The position numbers were made by a program, and so were the translations under genes. The notes below the pieces were generated by a model. That model did no database searches. It was not told where the DNA came from and saw only the letters and a program-made list of their open reading frames with translations. From UBA4744 sp963718995 (lineage in GTDB: Bacteria; Actinomycetota; Acidimicrobiia; Spongiisociales; UBA4744), in NCBI GenBank assembly GCA_963718995.1, contig CAVRAP010000020.1, positions 186,001 through 250,000 of the forward strand: a stretch of 64,000 nt of DNA, given 5' to 3'. Below are positions 7,949-16,944 of the stretch, piece after piece (positions within the stretch are counted from its first letter, which is position 1; every line of letters begins with the position of its first letter).

Positions 7949-8502
7949 ACGCGAGTCAGGTAAGTGCCACTGCGAGTGTCGACCTTGATGACATCCCCTA
8001 CATCGACGAAGAGAGGAGCATGGACAACCAGGCCGGTCTGCACCGTCACCGGTTTGGTCGCCCCCGACACCCGATCTCCCTTGACCCCCGGCTCCGCTTC
8101 GATGACCTCGAGTTCGACAGAGGCGGGCAATTCGACGGAGATCGCCTTGCCGCTGTACATGTGCAACAGGGCTGTCATCCCGTCGACCAGATAGGACGCG
8201 CCGTCCCCAACATCTTCGGTCGGGATGGCGAACTGGCTATACGTCTCAAGGTCCATGAAGTGATACCCGAGATCGTCGCGGTAGAGAAACTGGTGGTCAC
8301 GGCGATCGATCACGGCTTGCTCAACCGATTCGCCGGCCCGAAACGTCCGGTCGACCACGGCTCCCGAATCGAGGTTCTTGAGTTTCATCCTCACGAAGGC
8401 CTTGCCCTTGCCCGGTTTGACGTGCTGGTATTCGACGATGCTGAAGAGTCCGTCCGGAAGGTTGAGGGCCATTCCGGGGCGTGCTTCATTCGTTGAGATC
8501 AT
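7945..8502 (-). CDS. efp: Translation elongation factor P
   Basis: Relieves ribosome stalling at polyproline. The 185-residue length and three beta-barrel domains are standard. The modification-loop region reads QHVKPGKGKAFVRMK (26-40), with lysine at the tip. No modification genes (epmAB, earP, ymfI) are seen here. The middle domain holds FRAGESVEQAVIDRRDHQFLY in pieces, and the C-terminus VDVGDVIKVDTRSGTYLTRV matches the family signature. It lies between aroB and nusB, 46 bases after the aroB stop. Confidence 0.96.
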   Translation of the reverse strand: MISTNEARPGMALNLPDGLFSIVEYQHVKPGKGKAFVRMKLKNLDSGAVVDRTFRAGESVEQAVIDRRDHQFLYRDDLGYHFMDLETYSQFAIPTEDVGDGASYLVDGMTALLHMYSGKAISVELPASVELEVIEAEPGVKGDRVSGATKPVTVQTGLVVHAPLFVDVGDVIKVDTRSGTYLTRV

Positions 8503-8548
8503 TGGGTGATTCCTTTCGACAGCCGCGAGTGTATCGCCCGGGGACTGC

Positions 8549-9574
8549 CTAGCCGATACCGATGCTGGACAATCCCCGATCGATCATCTCGGTGGAAACC
8601 GAAACGACGACGGGCTCGCCGATGGATCGGAGGAGCACCATTCGAGCGCCAGCCGCGTCCCGCTTCTTATCCCGATCGAGAACATCGAGAACTCTATGGC
8701 GGGACACCCCATCGACCCGAACCGGCAGGCCGAGGCTGGCAATAGCTCGTATCTGACGATCGGCAGATACGAAACCAACTGCCTCCTCAGCAATCCGGGC
8801 GGCCGCCACCATCCCGACGGCGACGGCGTCACCGTGCGATAGCCCGGCCACGATCTCAACGGCGTGACCAATGGTGTGACCGTAGTTGAGGGTCTCCCGT
8901 ATGCCCGCTTCCCGAAAGTCCGCACCAACGGCTGCTGCCTTGACCTTCACCGCCCGGGGCACGATCAGGGCCACATCTGCGTCCAAGCCGGCCGACTCGA
9001 GATGCTCGAACAGGACGGGGTCGCCGATGAGTCCGGCCTTCACAATCTCCGCCATGCCCTCGCGTTTCAGGCCGACGGGTAGCTGATCGAGGACGTCGAG
9101 ATCGATGACGACCCGGGTCGGGTGATGAAATGCCCCGACCAGGTTCTTCCCGCCCAGATTGACTCCGGTCTTGCCGCCGATGGCCGCATCGACCGCTCCG
9201 AGCAGCGTGGTGGGGACGTGGACGGCTTCGACCCCGCGCACATACGTGGCCGCAACGAATCCGGCGAGATCGGTTACGGAACCCCCGCCCACCCCGACGA
9301 TGGTGCCATGGCGGCTCATGCCGATCTCGGCCAACCACGTGTAGGCCGCTTCCGCGACTGCCAGGGTCTTGGCGCCGTCCCGGTCCGGTAGGACCATGTG
9401 CCGTACAACCGGGGCGGAAAGATTGGCTGCAACGCCTTCGGAGATGCGGGTCGCACCTGGTTGGGTGAAGACGGCTGCCACATCGCGATCAGATCGCTCC
9501 GGCAACACGTTGCTCGCCGAGAGGCCCCGACCAATGATGATCTCTGAAATCCCGTCGATCAGGATCCGTTCCAC
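8549..9574 (-). CDS. aroB: 3-dehydroquinate synthase
   Basis: Second step of the shikimate pathway, NAD- and metal-dependent cyclisation of DAHP. The 341-residue enzyme has the NAD-binding GGGSVTDLAGF (96-106), VPTTLLGAVDAAIGGKTGVN (120-139), a metal-ligand Glu in GMAEIVKAG, and the His motif NYGHTIGHAVE. It overlaps aroK by 16 bases in the order aroC-aroK-aroB-efp, typical of Actinomycetota. Confidence 0.95.
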   Translation of the reverse strand: MERILIDGISEIIIGRGLSASNVLPERSDRDVAAVFTQPGATRISEGVAANLSAPVVRHMVLPDRDGAKTLAVAEAAYTWLAEIGMSRHGTIVGVGGGSVTDLAGFVAATYVRGVEAVHVPTTLLGAVDAAIGGKTGVNLGGKNLVGAFHHPTRVVIDLDVLDQLPVGLKREGMAEIVKAGLIGDPVLFEHLESAGLDADVALIVPRAVKVKAAAVGADFREAGIRETLNYGHTIGHAVEIVAGLSHGDAVAVGMVAAARIAEEAVGFVSADRQIRAIASLGLPVRVDGVSRHRVLDVLDRDKKRDAAGARMVLLRSIGEPVVVSVSTEMIDRGLSSIGIG

Positions 9575-10071
9575 AAACCCATCACCTCCCTTGCTACCTG
9601 GTCGGGAGTCTTGGAGGTTGTGTCCACGTGGTGATGGGCTGCATGTGCGTAGATCGCTGCCCGTTCTGACAGCAATCTCGCCAACCGATCCTCATTCGCT
9701 CCGTTGCGGAGCAGGGGCCTCACTTCGGAGCCATCCACGCGGGAGGCGAGCTCACCCGGTTCTGCCTGCAACCAGATGACGGTGCCCGTGCGACGCATGG
9801 TGGCAACGTTGTCCCGACGGAGGACCACGCCACCCCCGGTGGCCACCACACAGTCTTCTTCGCCGGCCGCGATCCGTTCGATCTGATCGGACTCCCTCAC
9901 CCGGAAATCGTCCTCGCCGCCGGCTTCCCACAGGGAGGAAATGGATTGTCCGCTCGTGGACTCGACCAGCGAGTCGGTGTCGATGAGAGCCATCCCCATT
10001 CGGCCGGCGATCAGTTCTCCCACGGTCGTCTTTCCGGCCCCCATCATCCCAATCAGCCACAGGGCTCTCAT
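9559..10071 (-). CDS. aroK: Shikimate kinase
   Basis: Phosphorylates shikimate. The 170-residue protein has the P-loop GMMGAGKTT (8-16), the shikimate-binding DTDSLVE (32-38) and the VATGGGVVLR motif. The ATG overlaps the aroC stop by one base (TGATG), and the 3' end overlaps aroB by 16 bases, so aroCKB are translated together. The length is normal. Confidence 0.95.
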   Translation of the reverse strand: MRALWLIGMMGAGKTTVGELIAGRMGMALIDTDSLVESTSGQSISSLWEAGGEDDFRVRESDQIERIAAGEEDCVVATGGGVVLRRDNVATMRRTGTVIWLQAEPGELASRVDGSEVRPLLRNGANEDRLARLLSERAAIYAHAAHHHVDTTSKTPDQVAREVMGLWNGS

Positions 10072-11222
10072 CAGAAATCCAAAAGGCGTTTTCGGTACGC
10101 ATCGGCGGCGCCGACCACATCGCCGACGGTGTCCCCGCCGAACTTACGCAGCACCTCACGCGCCAGGATGTACGCCACCATCTGCTCGGCCACTACACCG
10201 GCGGCCGGAACCGCACATACATCAGAACGCTCCCGGAAGGCAGCGGCCGGTTCCTTGGTGTCTACGTTGACGCTCTGCAGTGGCCGCATCAGAGTCGAGA
10301 TCGGTTTCATAGCGGCCCGCATCCGCAAGGGCTGTCCGGTGCTGATCCCGCCCTCTAAGCCCCCGGCTCGGTCTGAGGAACGTGTGAATCGGCCATCTGC
10401 GAAACCAATCTCATCGTGGGCTTCGGATCCGGGGCGAGATGCCGAGGCAAAACCGTCGCCCATCTCAACCGCCTTGATGCCCTGGATCGACATCAAGGCG
10501 CCGGCCAGTTGGGTATCGAGACGCCGGTCCCAGTGGACGTGACTGCCAAGACCGGCGGGCACCCCATAGGCGAGCACCTCCACCACCCCGCCGAGCGTAT
10601 CCCGGTTGGCTTTGGCCAGCTCGATCGCTGAGGTCATAGCGTCCTCTATCTCCCGATCGAAGACTCGCACCGGTGACTGATCAATGACGTCGAGATCGCC
10701 CGGACCTGGAGTTTGGCCGGCCGGAACGGTCAGCGATCCGATGGCGACCACGTGGCTCAGCACGGACATGTGCACCTGCCCGAGCAGTTGGCCGGCCGCA
10801 TAACCGGCGACGGTCCTCGCCGCCGTTTCCCGGGCCGAGGCTCGCTCCAAGATGTCGCGAGCGTCGTGCGTGTCGTACTTGAGCATTCCGGCCAGATCGG
10901 CATGCCCCGGGCGAGGTGTGGTCATCAGGCGTTTCGGTTGGCCGGCCTCCGGTGACATCTCCTCGGTCCACTTCGCCCACTCACTATTGCGGATGACGAT
11001 GGCCAACGGGCTCCCCAGCGTTCGGCCGTGGCGGACCCCGGCGAGAATCTCTAACTCATCTTGTTCGATCTTCATGCGGCGGCCCCGCCCGAACCCCAAC
11101 CGGCGCCTGCGCAGCTGATTGGCCAGCCCCTCGGTGTTGATGTCGAGTCCGGCCGGCAGGCCCTCAATAATGGTGACCAGGCCGGGGCCGTGTGACTCGC
11201 CGGCAGTGAGAAAACGCAACAT
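10071..11222 (-). CDS. aroC: Chorismate synthase
   Basis: Final shikimate step, needing reduced FMN. The 383-residue enzyme starts MLRFLTAGESHGPG, the first family signature, and has RRRLGFGRGRRM, RPGHADLAG, the RASARETAARTVAG second signature and the DRAGGLEGGISTG FMN region. It is the first gene of aroCKB. A 40-base gap separates it from the PilP-like gene upstream, with no clear terminator, so readthrough from the pilus genes is possible. Confidence 0.96.
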   Translation of the reverse strand: MLRFLTAGESHGPGLVTIIEGLPAGLDINTEGLANQLRRRRLGFGRGRRMKIEQDELEILAGVRHGRTLGSPLAIVIRNSEWAKWTEEMSPEAGQPKRLMTTPRPGHADLAGMLKYDTHDARDILERASARETAARTVAGYAAGQLLGQVHMSVLSHVVAIGSLTVPAGQTPGPGDLDVIDQSPVRVFDREIEDAMTSAIELAKANRDTLGGVVEVLAYGVPAGLGSHVHWDRRLDTQLAGALMSIQGIKAVEMGDGFASASRPGSEAHDEIGFADGRFTRSSDRAGGLEGGISTGQPLRMRAAMKPISTLMRPLQSVNVDTKEPAAAFRERSDVCAVPAAGVVAEQMVAYILAREVLRKFGGDTVGDVVGAADAYRKRLLDF

Positions 11223-11262
11223 GCGGAAGAGTTTCGAGTATCAGGTCTGAACTAGCAAGTCG

Positions 11263-11772
11263 CTACTTCAGAATCTCTTGGCCCTCGGAGAGCTCAAAAG
11301 CATTGTCACCGTAGAGGAATACGCCGCTGTCGGGATCGAGGCTGACCACCTTGAAGTCTCCGGCAAAGGTGTCACCAACGCCCACGTCGTAGTCCGTACC
11401 GTCAACCTTGACGGTGGCTCGCAGGACTCCGGCGACGTCCCGAATCTCGACGAGCGTCACCCGGAGACCCGACGGGTCAAAACCGTTACCCGTCCCGTCG
11501 CTGGTCGTTCCCGTGGTGGAGTCTTCCGTGATCAGCGGTCGAAACGGGTCGCGAGGCTGAGACACCTGGAACGAGCCCAACACCTTCACACCTTCGATCA
11601 ACTCGGAGGTAGCCGGCGCCGCCAGCGTTGATTCGGCCAGCGGACCCTCCAATACCGACTCTCCTACGCCAAATACCGATGGGGCAACGAACATCCAGGC
11701 AGCGGCGACCGCCAGGCCGATCAAGAGGATGGATACCGCTGCTGCTGTTCCGCTGTTCTTTGCGCGCATCAT
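11263..11772 (-). CDS. Pilus-associated membrane-anchored protein, PilP-like by position
   Basis: A 169-residue protein with one N-terminal membrane helix (about residues 10-30), an exported linker rich in Thr, Ser and Gly (around 85-100) and a C-terminal beta-rich segment. The motif QPRDPFRPLI before the linker recalls the DPF motif of PilP/GspC-type inner-membrane proteins. It overlaps pilO by four bases and closes the pilM-N-O run, the place of pilP in diderm bacteria. As there is no secretin in this monoderm setting, it may join the PilN/PilO frame instead. Assignment to PilP is by context, not clear homology. Confidence 0.6.
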   Translation of the reverse strand: MMRAKNSGTAAAVSILLIGLAVAAAWMFVAPSVFGVGESVLEGPLAESTLAAPATSELIEGVKVLGSFQVSQPRDPFRPLITEDSTTGTTSDGTGNGFDPSGLRVTLVEIRDVAGVLRATVKVDGTDYDVGVGDTFAGDFKVVSLDPDSGVFLYGDNAFELSEGQEILK

Positions 11773-12374
11773 TCACCGTCCCCCGGCGTTGTGGTCGTTG
11801 TGGTCTCGGCTGGCACCTCGGGGATCGGCAACACCACATCACCGGTGGTGAACGTGACCGCCGAAATCGAGACGTTTTCGATGGTGAAGCCGGCGTCGTC
11901 CTCCGTCGGAGAGAGGCTCACCGCATCGATGCGGACAATCCGTTCCAGGTCGGCGATCCCGTACAGGTACCCTAGGACCTCAAAGAACTGGCCTTGCACC
12001 GACAGGCTGATCGGTATCTCGTAGTAATCCTCATCCTCCACTTCAACCGGGTTTCCATAGGTGCCGCTTTCCCACTCGACACCGGAGTCCACCGCCAGCT
12101 GAGCCAGCACGTCGATCAAGGCAGGCATTTGCGGCGTCGGCGGGATGGCCGCCTCGAGTGCGCCGATCGCAGATCGGTAGGTGAGCTCGTTTTCCTGGAT
12201 CTTCTTGTAACGCATCAGCTGGGTTTGCAGCAGCACCTGGTTGTCCTGGGCCACAGCCAGTTGCTCCTCAGCTTCGGCGACCTTCGTATTGGTCGGAGAG
12301 ATCACAAAGAGATACCAGAGGGCTGTGACCAACACGAGCCCCAACACGCCCATGATCAGGCCGGTTCGCTTCAT
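11769..12374 (-). CDS. pilO: Type IV pilus assembly protein PilO
   Basis: Bitopic alignment-complex protein that dimerises with PilN outside the membrane. The 201-residue protein has one N-terminal helix (about 8-26), a coiled-coil rich in Glu/Ala/Gln (30-70) and a ferredoxin-like region with the sequence PISLSVQGQFFEVLGYLYGI typical of PilO. It ends in a threonine-rich tail (TTTTTTPGDGE), a style repeated in other exported parts of this genome. Overlaps pilN and the PilP-like gene by four bases each. Confidence 0.85.
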   Translation of the reverse strand: MKRTGLIMGVLGLVLVTALWYLFVISPTNTKVAEAEEQLAVAQDNQVLLQTQLMRYKKIQENELTYRSAIGALEAAIPPTPQMPALIDVLAQLAVDSGVEWESGTYGNPVEVEDEDYYEIPISLSVQGQFFEVLGYLYGIADLERIVRIDAVSLSPTEDDAGFTIENVSISAVTFTTGDVVLPIPEVPAETTTTTTPGDGE

Positions 12375-13006
12375 GACGGAACCTCCGGGGTCCGTTCCTC
12401 AATCCGGTTTGAGCGAGCGGCGTCCAGGAGTGCAGCAACCGACGTGAAGTTGACCACCGGGGAATCTCCAATGGTCGAACGGCTCGTCGACGAGACCCAT
12501 CCACCACCCAGAGCCGGCCACTCCTCGGCGTCCAGCACCCGCAGCCACGAAGAAGCATCCGGATAATCAAAAGCGACTCCGGATACGGAAACCTGGCCGA
12601 GCAGGAGCGGGTTCTCTTCGTTTTGTTGGAGACTGGCGGTCAGGCTCGTGAGCCACAAGCGATCTGGGATGATACGCGCCAGATCGTTCAGCAGTCGCCC
12701 CCAGGCGATGTCGCGGGCCAGGGCGGTGCCGAGTCGGTCGACTCCGGCATCGTAGGTGGAGCGGAGGGCCCGGACTCCGGAGAGTGACGAGATCTCCGCC
12801 TCGATCCTGGCGTTGGCCGCCAGCTGGGTGGCGAGATCGTCTTCCGCATCGGTTGCTTTGCCCTGCCACCACAGAGCCACCAAGGCCAGCAGCGCTATGT
12901 AGGCCACTGCCAGAGCTAAGAACCCGAACGTCTTGCGGCGGGCGGTGGCCCGCTGGGCTGCTTCCGGAGGGAGAAGATTGATCGTCCGCATCAGAGTTCG
13001 CCCCAC
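12371..13006 (-). CDS. pilN: Type IV pilus assembly protein PilN
   Basis: Inner-membrane partner of PilM and PilO. The cytoplasmic N-terminus MRTINLLPPEA matches the conserved INLLP motif that binds the PilM groove (start codon about residue 5 of the 211). A membrane helix follows (about 28-48), then a coiled coil and the LARIIPDRLWLTSL region typical of PilN. Starting inside the 3' end of pilM (16-base overlap) is consistent with stoichiometric production. I keep the upstream start, but a start at MRTINLLP fits the family better. Confidence 0.88.
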   Translation of the reverse strand: MGRTLMRTINLLPPEAAQRATARRKTFGFLALAVAYIALLALVALWWQGKATDAEDDLATQLAANARIEAEISSLSGVRALRSTYDAGVDRLGTALARDIAWGRLLNDLARIIPDRLWLTSLTASLQQNEENPLLLGQVSVSGVAFDYPDASSWLRVLDAEEWPALGGGWVSSTSRSTIGDSPVVNFTSVAALLDAARSNRIEERTPEVPS

Positions 13007-14061
13007 ATGGCCAGTCCGACGGGTACCGGAAGCACCGGCTGAGCCTGCGCCAGTTCGACATCGCTGAGCCCGAGTTTGCCTACTTGCATTTTTGCTTCGT
13101 CCAGTACCCGGACGGGTTCCACGCCGACGCCGAGCGAGCGGCCCAGCCGGTTGGCGAGATTGGGCAGGCGAGCCCCGTTGCCTGCCACGAACAATCGCTC
13201 GAGGGTGTCACTTCCCGACTGGCCCAGGAAATAGTCGACCGAACCCCGAATCTCTTCGATGAGGAGGTCTGCCTCTTCGGTCAGCACCATCCTGGCGAGA
13301 CCCTCGCCTTCGGTCCCCGCAGGAGTGCCGTCGATCGCCACGCCCGTCCGGCGCTTGTATTGCTCTGCCTGCTCCGGTTCCATCGGCATGCGCTCGGCGA
13401 GGGCTTCCGTAAACGTTGTACCGCCCATGGTCAAGATCCTGAGGAACCGGATGGTTCCCGCTTTCAAGAGGATCACCTGGGTCAGACCGGCGCCGATGTT
13501 GACGATGGCTTGCACTCCCGAGTCGAGATCGAAATCGGCCCCGAGCACGGACCGGGTCAGCGCAAAAGCCTGCAGGTCGATGGCCATGACCTTGATTCCG
13601 GCATTACCGACGACTCGCAAGACATCCGCTGCCATGTCCTTGTGCGCGGCCACCACCAGGACCGAGAGCATTGGCTCACCGTTCGGGGTTGCGAACTCTT
13701 CGAGCGGGACGAAGTCGAGGATGGCTTCGTCGATGGGGATCGGTATGTACTCCTGAGCCTGAAACGGGAGGGCCTGGGCGAGTTCATCCTCGGCCATGTA
13801 GGGCAGATCGACTCGCCGAACGATCACCCGCTGGTTGGCGATGCCGACGACCACCCGTTTCTTGGGGAGCTTGGCGGTCTTCCAGAGTTGGGTGAGGGCG
13901 TCACGGACAACCGCTTCCTCGACGATCTCGCCGGCGATCACGGCACCTTCGGGGAGCGCCACCTGGCCATAACGCTGTAAGACGGGCACTCCTTTGCCCG
14001 TCTGTACAACAGCCGCACGAACAGCGCTCGTGCCTATGTCCAACCCGACGTTGATCGCCAT
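12991..14061 (-). CDS. pilM: Type IV pilus assembly ATPase-fold protein PilM
   Basis: Actin-like cytoplasmic protein that binds ATP and the PilN tail. The 356-residue product begins INVGLDIGTSAVRAAVV (phosphate 1 motif, 3-19). It has LPYMAEDELAQALPFQAQEYIP (written here as two neighbouring conserved stretches), the phosphate 2 motif IVNIGAGLTQVILL and the adenosine motif LFVAGNGARLPNLA. First gene of the pilMNO group, with a candidate promoter 98-126 bases upstream. Confidence 0.93.
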   Translation of the reverse strand: MAINVGLDIGTSAVRAAVVQTGKGVPVLQRYGQVALPEGAVIAGEIVEEAVVRDALTQLWKTAKLPKKRVVVGIANQRVIVRRVDLPYMAEDELAQALPFQAQEYIPIPIDEAILDFVPLEEFATPNGEPMLSVLVVAAHKDMAADVLRVVGNAGIKVMAIDLQAFALTRSVLGADFDLDSGVQAIVNIGAGLTQVILLKAGTIRFLRILTMGGTTFTEALAERMPMEPEQAEQYKRRTGVAIDGTPAGTEGEGLARMVLTEEADLLIEEIRGSVDYFLGQSGSDTLERLFVAGNGARLPNLANRLGRSLGVGVEPVRVLDEAKMQVGKLGLSDVELAQAQPVLPVPVGLAMWGEL

Positions 14062-14158
14062 GTTGTCTCCGCCCTGGGCCGGCCGATGTGACCGATCCCC
14101 CCTGCGTGGCCCAGCTCGACCACCACCACACCGTTAATTACAACGATGTGATTACAAG

Positions 14159-14187
14159 AGCGTAACAATGCGTTCGTATGGTCGCAA
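14159..14187 (-). promoter_or_regulatory. Candidate sigma-70-type promoter for pilMNO
   Basis: Minus strand TTGCGA (14187-14182), a 17-base spacer and TACGCT (14164-14159) lie between pilD and pilM. Downstream, within the presumed leader, TTGTAAT occurs twice at 14-base spacing (plus-strand ATTACAA at 14137-14143 and 14151-14157), a possible operator. The 159-base gap to pilD fits a separate transcription unit. Prediction by eye. Confidence 0.45.
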
Positions 14188-14220
14188 GCACCGGAGCGAC
14201 CAAGAGAATCGGAAGCCTCC

Positions 14221-14991
14221 CTAGCCGAGGTACCAGTCGACGAGTTGTTGACCCCAAACCACGGCAATCCATGCTCCGACGATCAGCGGTGGACCGAACG
14301 GGATCGCATCCTTCCGCCCCTTCTTCCTCGTGATCAGCAGGAGGAGCGAAACTAGTCCGCCGATCAGGAAAGCCAGAAAGATCCCGGACCACAGGGTATC
14401 CCACGACCGGAAAGCAAGGATTGTTCCGAGCAGGAATGCCAACTTGACATCCCCCATCCCGAACCCGCCCCTGGCCGCCAGGGCGATCAGGAGGAGTATT
14501 CCGAAGTAGATGACGCCGCCCGCCCCCGCCCGCGGCACGTCGGACAAGGTGCCGTCGGCGGCCGCCCCGGCGACGAGAAGCACGACGACTGCCCCGGTGG
14601 CCGGATAGAGAATGCGGTTCGGTATACGTTTGTGGTCCAGGTCGGTGAGCACGAGGGCCACCGTGGTCGACACGAAAACGAGATAGGCGGGAAGTACCCA
14701 GACCGGGCCGATCACCAGGTACGTCCCGGCGAACAGGACCCCGGTAACAGCCTCGACCATCGGATAGCGGACGGCGATACCAGCTCCACAATCGCGACAC
14801 CGCCCCCGAAGCAGCAGCCAGGAAAGAACCGGAATGTTGTCTCGCGGACGGATCGGATGATGACATTCAGGGCAGGCCGAAGGAGGAGAAACGACCGACC
14901 TGCCGAGCGGCACCCGGTACGCAACCACGTTGAGGAATGACCCGATCAGCAGCCCAAACAGGCCGACCACGGTGGCGAAGTAGGCAGTCAT
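14221..14991 (-). CDS. pilD: Prepilin peptidase / N-methyltransferase PilD
   Basis: Membrane aspartyl protease that cleaves prepilin leaders and methylates the new N-terminus. The 256-residue protein carries the zinc-binding pair CPEC (40-43) and CRDC (65-68) of the methylase loop. The catalytic aspartates lie in TDLDHKRIP (Asp117) and GMGDVK (Asp181). About seven or eight hydrophobic helices are visible. It should process the pilA product upstream and the minor pilins at 33-37 kb. Full-length and normal. Confidence 0.94.
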   Translation of the reverse strand: MTAYFATVVGLFGLLIGSFLNVVAYRVPLGRSVVSPPSACPECHHPIRPRDNIPVLSWLLLRGRCRDCGAGIAVRYPMVEAVTGVLFAGTYLVIGPVWVLPAYLVFVSTTVALVLTDLDHKRIPNRILYPATGAVVVLLVAGAAADGTLSDVPRAGAGGVIYFGILLLIALAARGGFGMGDVKLAFLLGTILAFRSWDTLWSGIFLAFLIGGLVSLLLLITRKKGRKDAIPFGPPLIVGAWIAVVWGQQLVDWYLG

Positions 14992-15048
14992 AGCTCCTCT
15001 CCAGGGCGGACTACATTAGCCGGGTCCTTCTTGATGTCCCGGACATAC

Positions 15049-15078
15049 CGAGAGGGCGGCCTACAGGCCGCCCTCTCG
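15049..15078. terminator. Strong GC hairpin after pilA
   Basis: Perfect 13-pair stem (15049-15061 with 15066-15078, loop TACA) located 23 bases after the pilA stop and before pilD. No T-tract follows on the minus strand, so it may be a processing or RNase-stop hairpin that protects the pilA message, or a weak terminator that lowers pilD expression. Confidence 0.55.
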
Positions 15079-15100
15079 AGGTCTCGATCGATGGGTTTGC

Positions 15101-15568
15101 TTACCAGCTGGTACCGTTGCACAAGGCCAAGGTATTCACCGCAGCGGCATTGGCCCCACGGGCGTACGTTGTGCCGGCTGAGGCCTCGTCGGCGATGCAG
15201 AACCATTCGCCCGACGCGCTCTCGGCGACGAAAATGATGCTCTGGTCATCAAGGCCTGCGTACACGCCTGCATCATCCCCGGCGGCCCGGTCGGGAAGGT
15301 TGTCGACCAGCTGCAGACTCGGCTCGATGGCCATCAGGTCAGCGGCCAGGGCTCCGTAGTCCTCGTTGTCGACGTAGAACACCTTGGCAGCGGTCAGACC
15401 GTTGCGCAGGTTGCTCTGAGCGGCCCGGTCCTGGGCGCTGGTACGAGCACCGAGGAAGGTCGGGATGGCGATCGCCACAAGAATGGCAATGATCAATACG
15501 ACCACCATCAACTCGACCAACGTAAAGCCTTCCTCGTTTCCGAGTCGGCTGTTGATCCAACGAATCAT
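15101..15568 (-). CDS. pilA: Major type IV pilin PilA
   Basis: The start is the ATG at 15568 with an excellent AGGAGG eight bases upstream; a longer upstream frame is rejected. The prepilin leader is 14 residues, MIRWINSRLGNEEG, followed by FTLVELMVVVLIIAI, so cleavage is after Gly14 with Glu at mature position 5. The mature chain is 141 residues and ends in a region with a cysteine pair (FCIADE and LALCNG) that may form the D-loop disulfide. The body resembles short actinobacterial and clostridial pilins. Downstream lies a strong hairpin that may stabilise the message. Confidence 0.94.
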   Translation of the reverse strand: MIRWINSRLGNEEGFTLVELMVVVLIIAILVAIAIPTFLGARTSAQDRAAQSNLRNGLTAAKVFYVDNEDYGALAADLMAIEPSLQLVDNLPDRAAGDDAGVYAGLDDQSIIFVAESASGEWFCIADEASAGTTYARGANAAAVNTLALCNGTSW

Positions 15569-15707
15569 GAGATTCCTCCTTTTGGAGAGAGCCGGCGTTC
15601 GGCCCTCATAGTTAGATATCGGCCCGACGGGGGTGAGAGTTGAGCGACAATTCACGACCGGCGGTCTATCTCAATCGGCCACAATTGACTAGTGCGCCGC
15701 CCGGTTA

Positions 15708-16931
15708 CTAGTCGATGAGGGTGATGACGTTGAAGATCGGCAGATAGAGCGCCAGGAGCATGCCTCCGACGGTGACGCCCAGGATCACGACCAAAAGGGG
15801 CTCGATGAGGCTGGTGAGTCCCTCCACCATCGTTTTGACCTCCCGGTCGAAGAAGTCGCCGACCCTCTCCAGCATCGTGTCGAGCGCGCCGGTCTCCTCG
15901 CCGACCGCCATCATCTGCACAACCATCGGGGGGAAGACCGGATGATTCGAGAGCGGTTCGGCGATCGATTCACCCTCCTTCACCGAGGCCTGCACACTGA
16001 GCACGGCCCGGGAGACCACCGCGTTGCCGGACGTTTCGGCGACGATGTCCAAAGCCATCAGGATGGGAACACCGGTTCGGGTGAGGGCAGCCAGGGTATG
16101 GGAGAAACGGGCCAGTGCCGTTTTGTGGACCAGGTTGCCAAAGATGGGCATCTTCAGCTTGATGGCGTCGAACCGACTGCGGCCCTTATCGGTGGCAATC
16201 CACCGCTTGAAGCCAACGATCGCGGCAATCGAGCCACCGACTGCCAGATACCAATAGGTCGTGAAGATCACCGACAAACCCATGAGCATCCGGGTCGGAA
16301 GGGGAAGCTCGGCCCCGAAGTCGGCAAACATCGACTCGAACATCGGGACAACGAAGAGCAACATGGCAATCACAATGAAGACCACCAGACCGAAGACCGC
16401 GGTCGGATACATCATGGCCGACTTGACCTGAGAACGGAGTTCGACTTGAGCTTCGAGAGTCTGGGCCAGCCTCTCGAGAGTCTCGTCGAGAACACCGCCG
16501 ACTTCACCGGACTTGACCATCGACGAATAGATCCTGGGGAAGACCTTCGGGTGCTTCTCGAGGGCTTGGGAAAGCGATGATCCTTTTTCTACGTCCGCCT
16601 TGACTTCGTTGATGATGTCGCGGAAGGCGCGGTTGGGCGTTTGCTCGGCCAAAATGGTCAGTGACCTCAGCAGCGACAGACCCGAGTTGATCATCGTGGC
16701 GAACTGGCGGCTGAAGATGGAAACTTCCTTGACTTTGACCCGCCCGGACAGACCGGGAATCTTGATCTCCATCTGCAGCGTCGAAGCCTTCTTCTCCTCG
16801 ACGGAAACAGGTACAAACCCGCGCTCGCGTAACGCCTTGGCCACTGCCGACTGGGACGAAGCCTGCATCTCTCCGTCGTGGAGTTTGCCCGACTTGTCTT
16901 TGACCTTATAGCTGAATGTTGATGTCGCCAT
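15708..16931 (-). CDS. pilC: Type IV pilus platform protein PilC
   Basis: Polytopic inner-membrane platform that couples the assembly ATPases to pilin. The 407-residue length is normal. It has two copies of the T2SSF domain, with conserved FSRQFATMINSGLSLLRSL and ARFSHTLAALTRTGVPIL, each followed by hydrophobic helices. The N-terminal FSYKVKDKSGKLHDGEM matches the family start. Lies directly downstream of the pilT-like gene with a 13-base gap. Confidence 0.95.
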   Translation of the reverse strand: MATSTFSYKVKDKSGKLHDGEMQASSQSAVAKALRERGFVPVSVEEKKASTLQMEIKIPGLSGRVKVKEVSIFSRQFATMINSGLSLLRSLTILAEQTPNRAFRDIINEVKADVEKGSSLSQALEKHPKVFPRIYSSMVKSGEVGGVLDETLERLAQTLEAQVELRSQVKSAMMYPTAVFGLVVFIVIAMLLFVVPMFESMFADFGAELPLPTRMLMGLSVIFTTYWYLAVGGSIAAIVGFKRWIATDKGRSRFDAIKLKMPIFGNLVHKTALARFSHTLAALTRTGVPILMALDIVAETSGNAVVSRAVLSVQASVKEGESIAEPLSNHPVFPPMVVQMMAVGEETGALDTMLERVGDFFDREVKTMVEGLTSLIEPLLVVILGVTVGGMLLALYLPIFNVITLID

Positions 16932-16944
16932 GTGCCCGGTCCTC

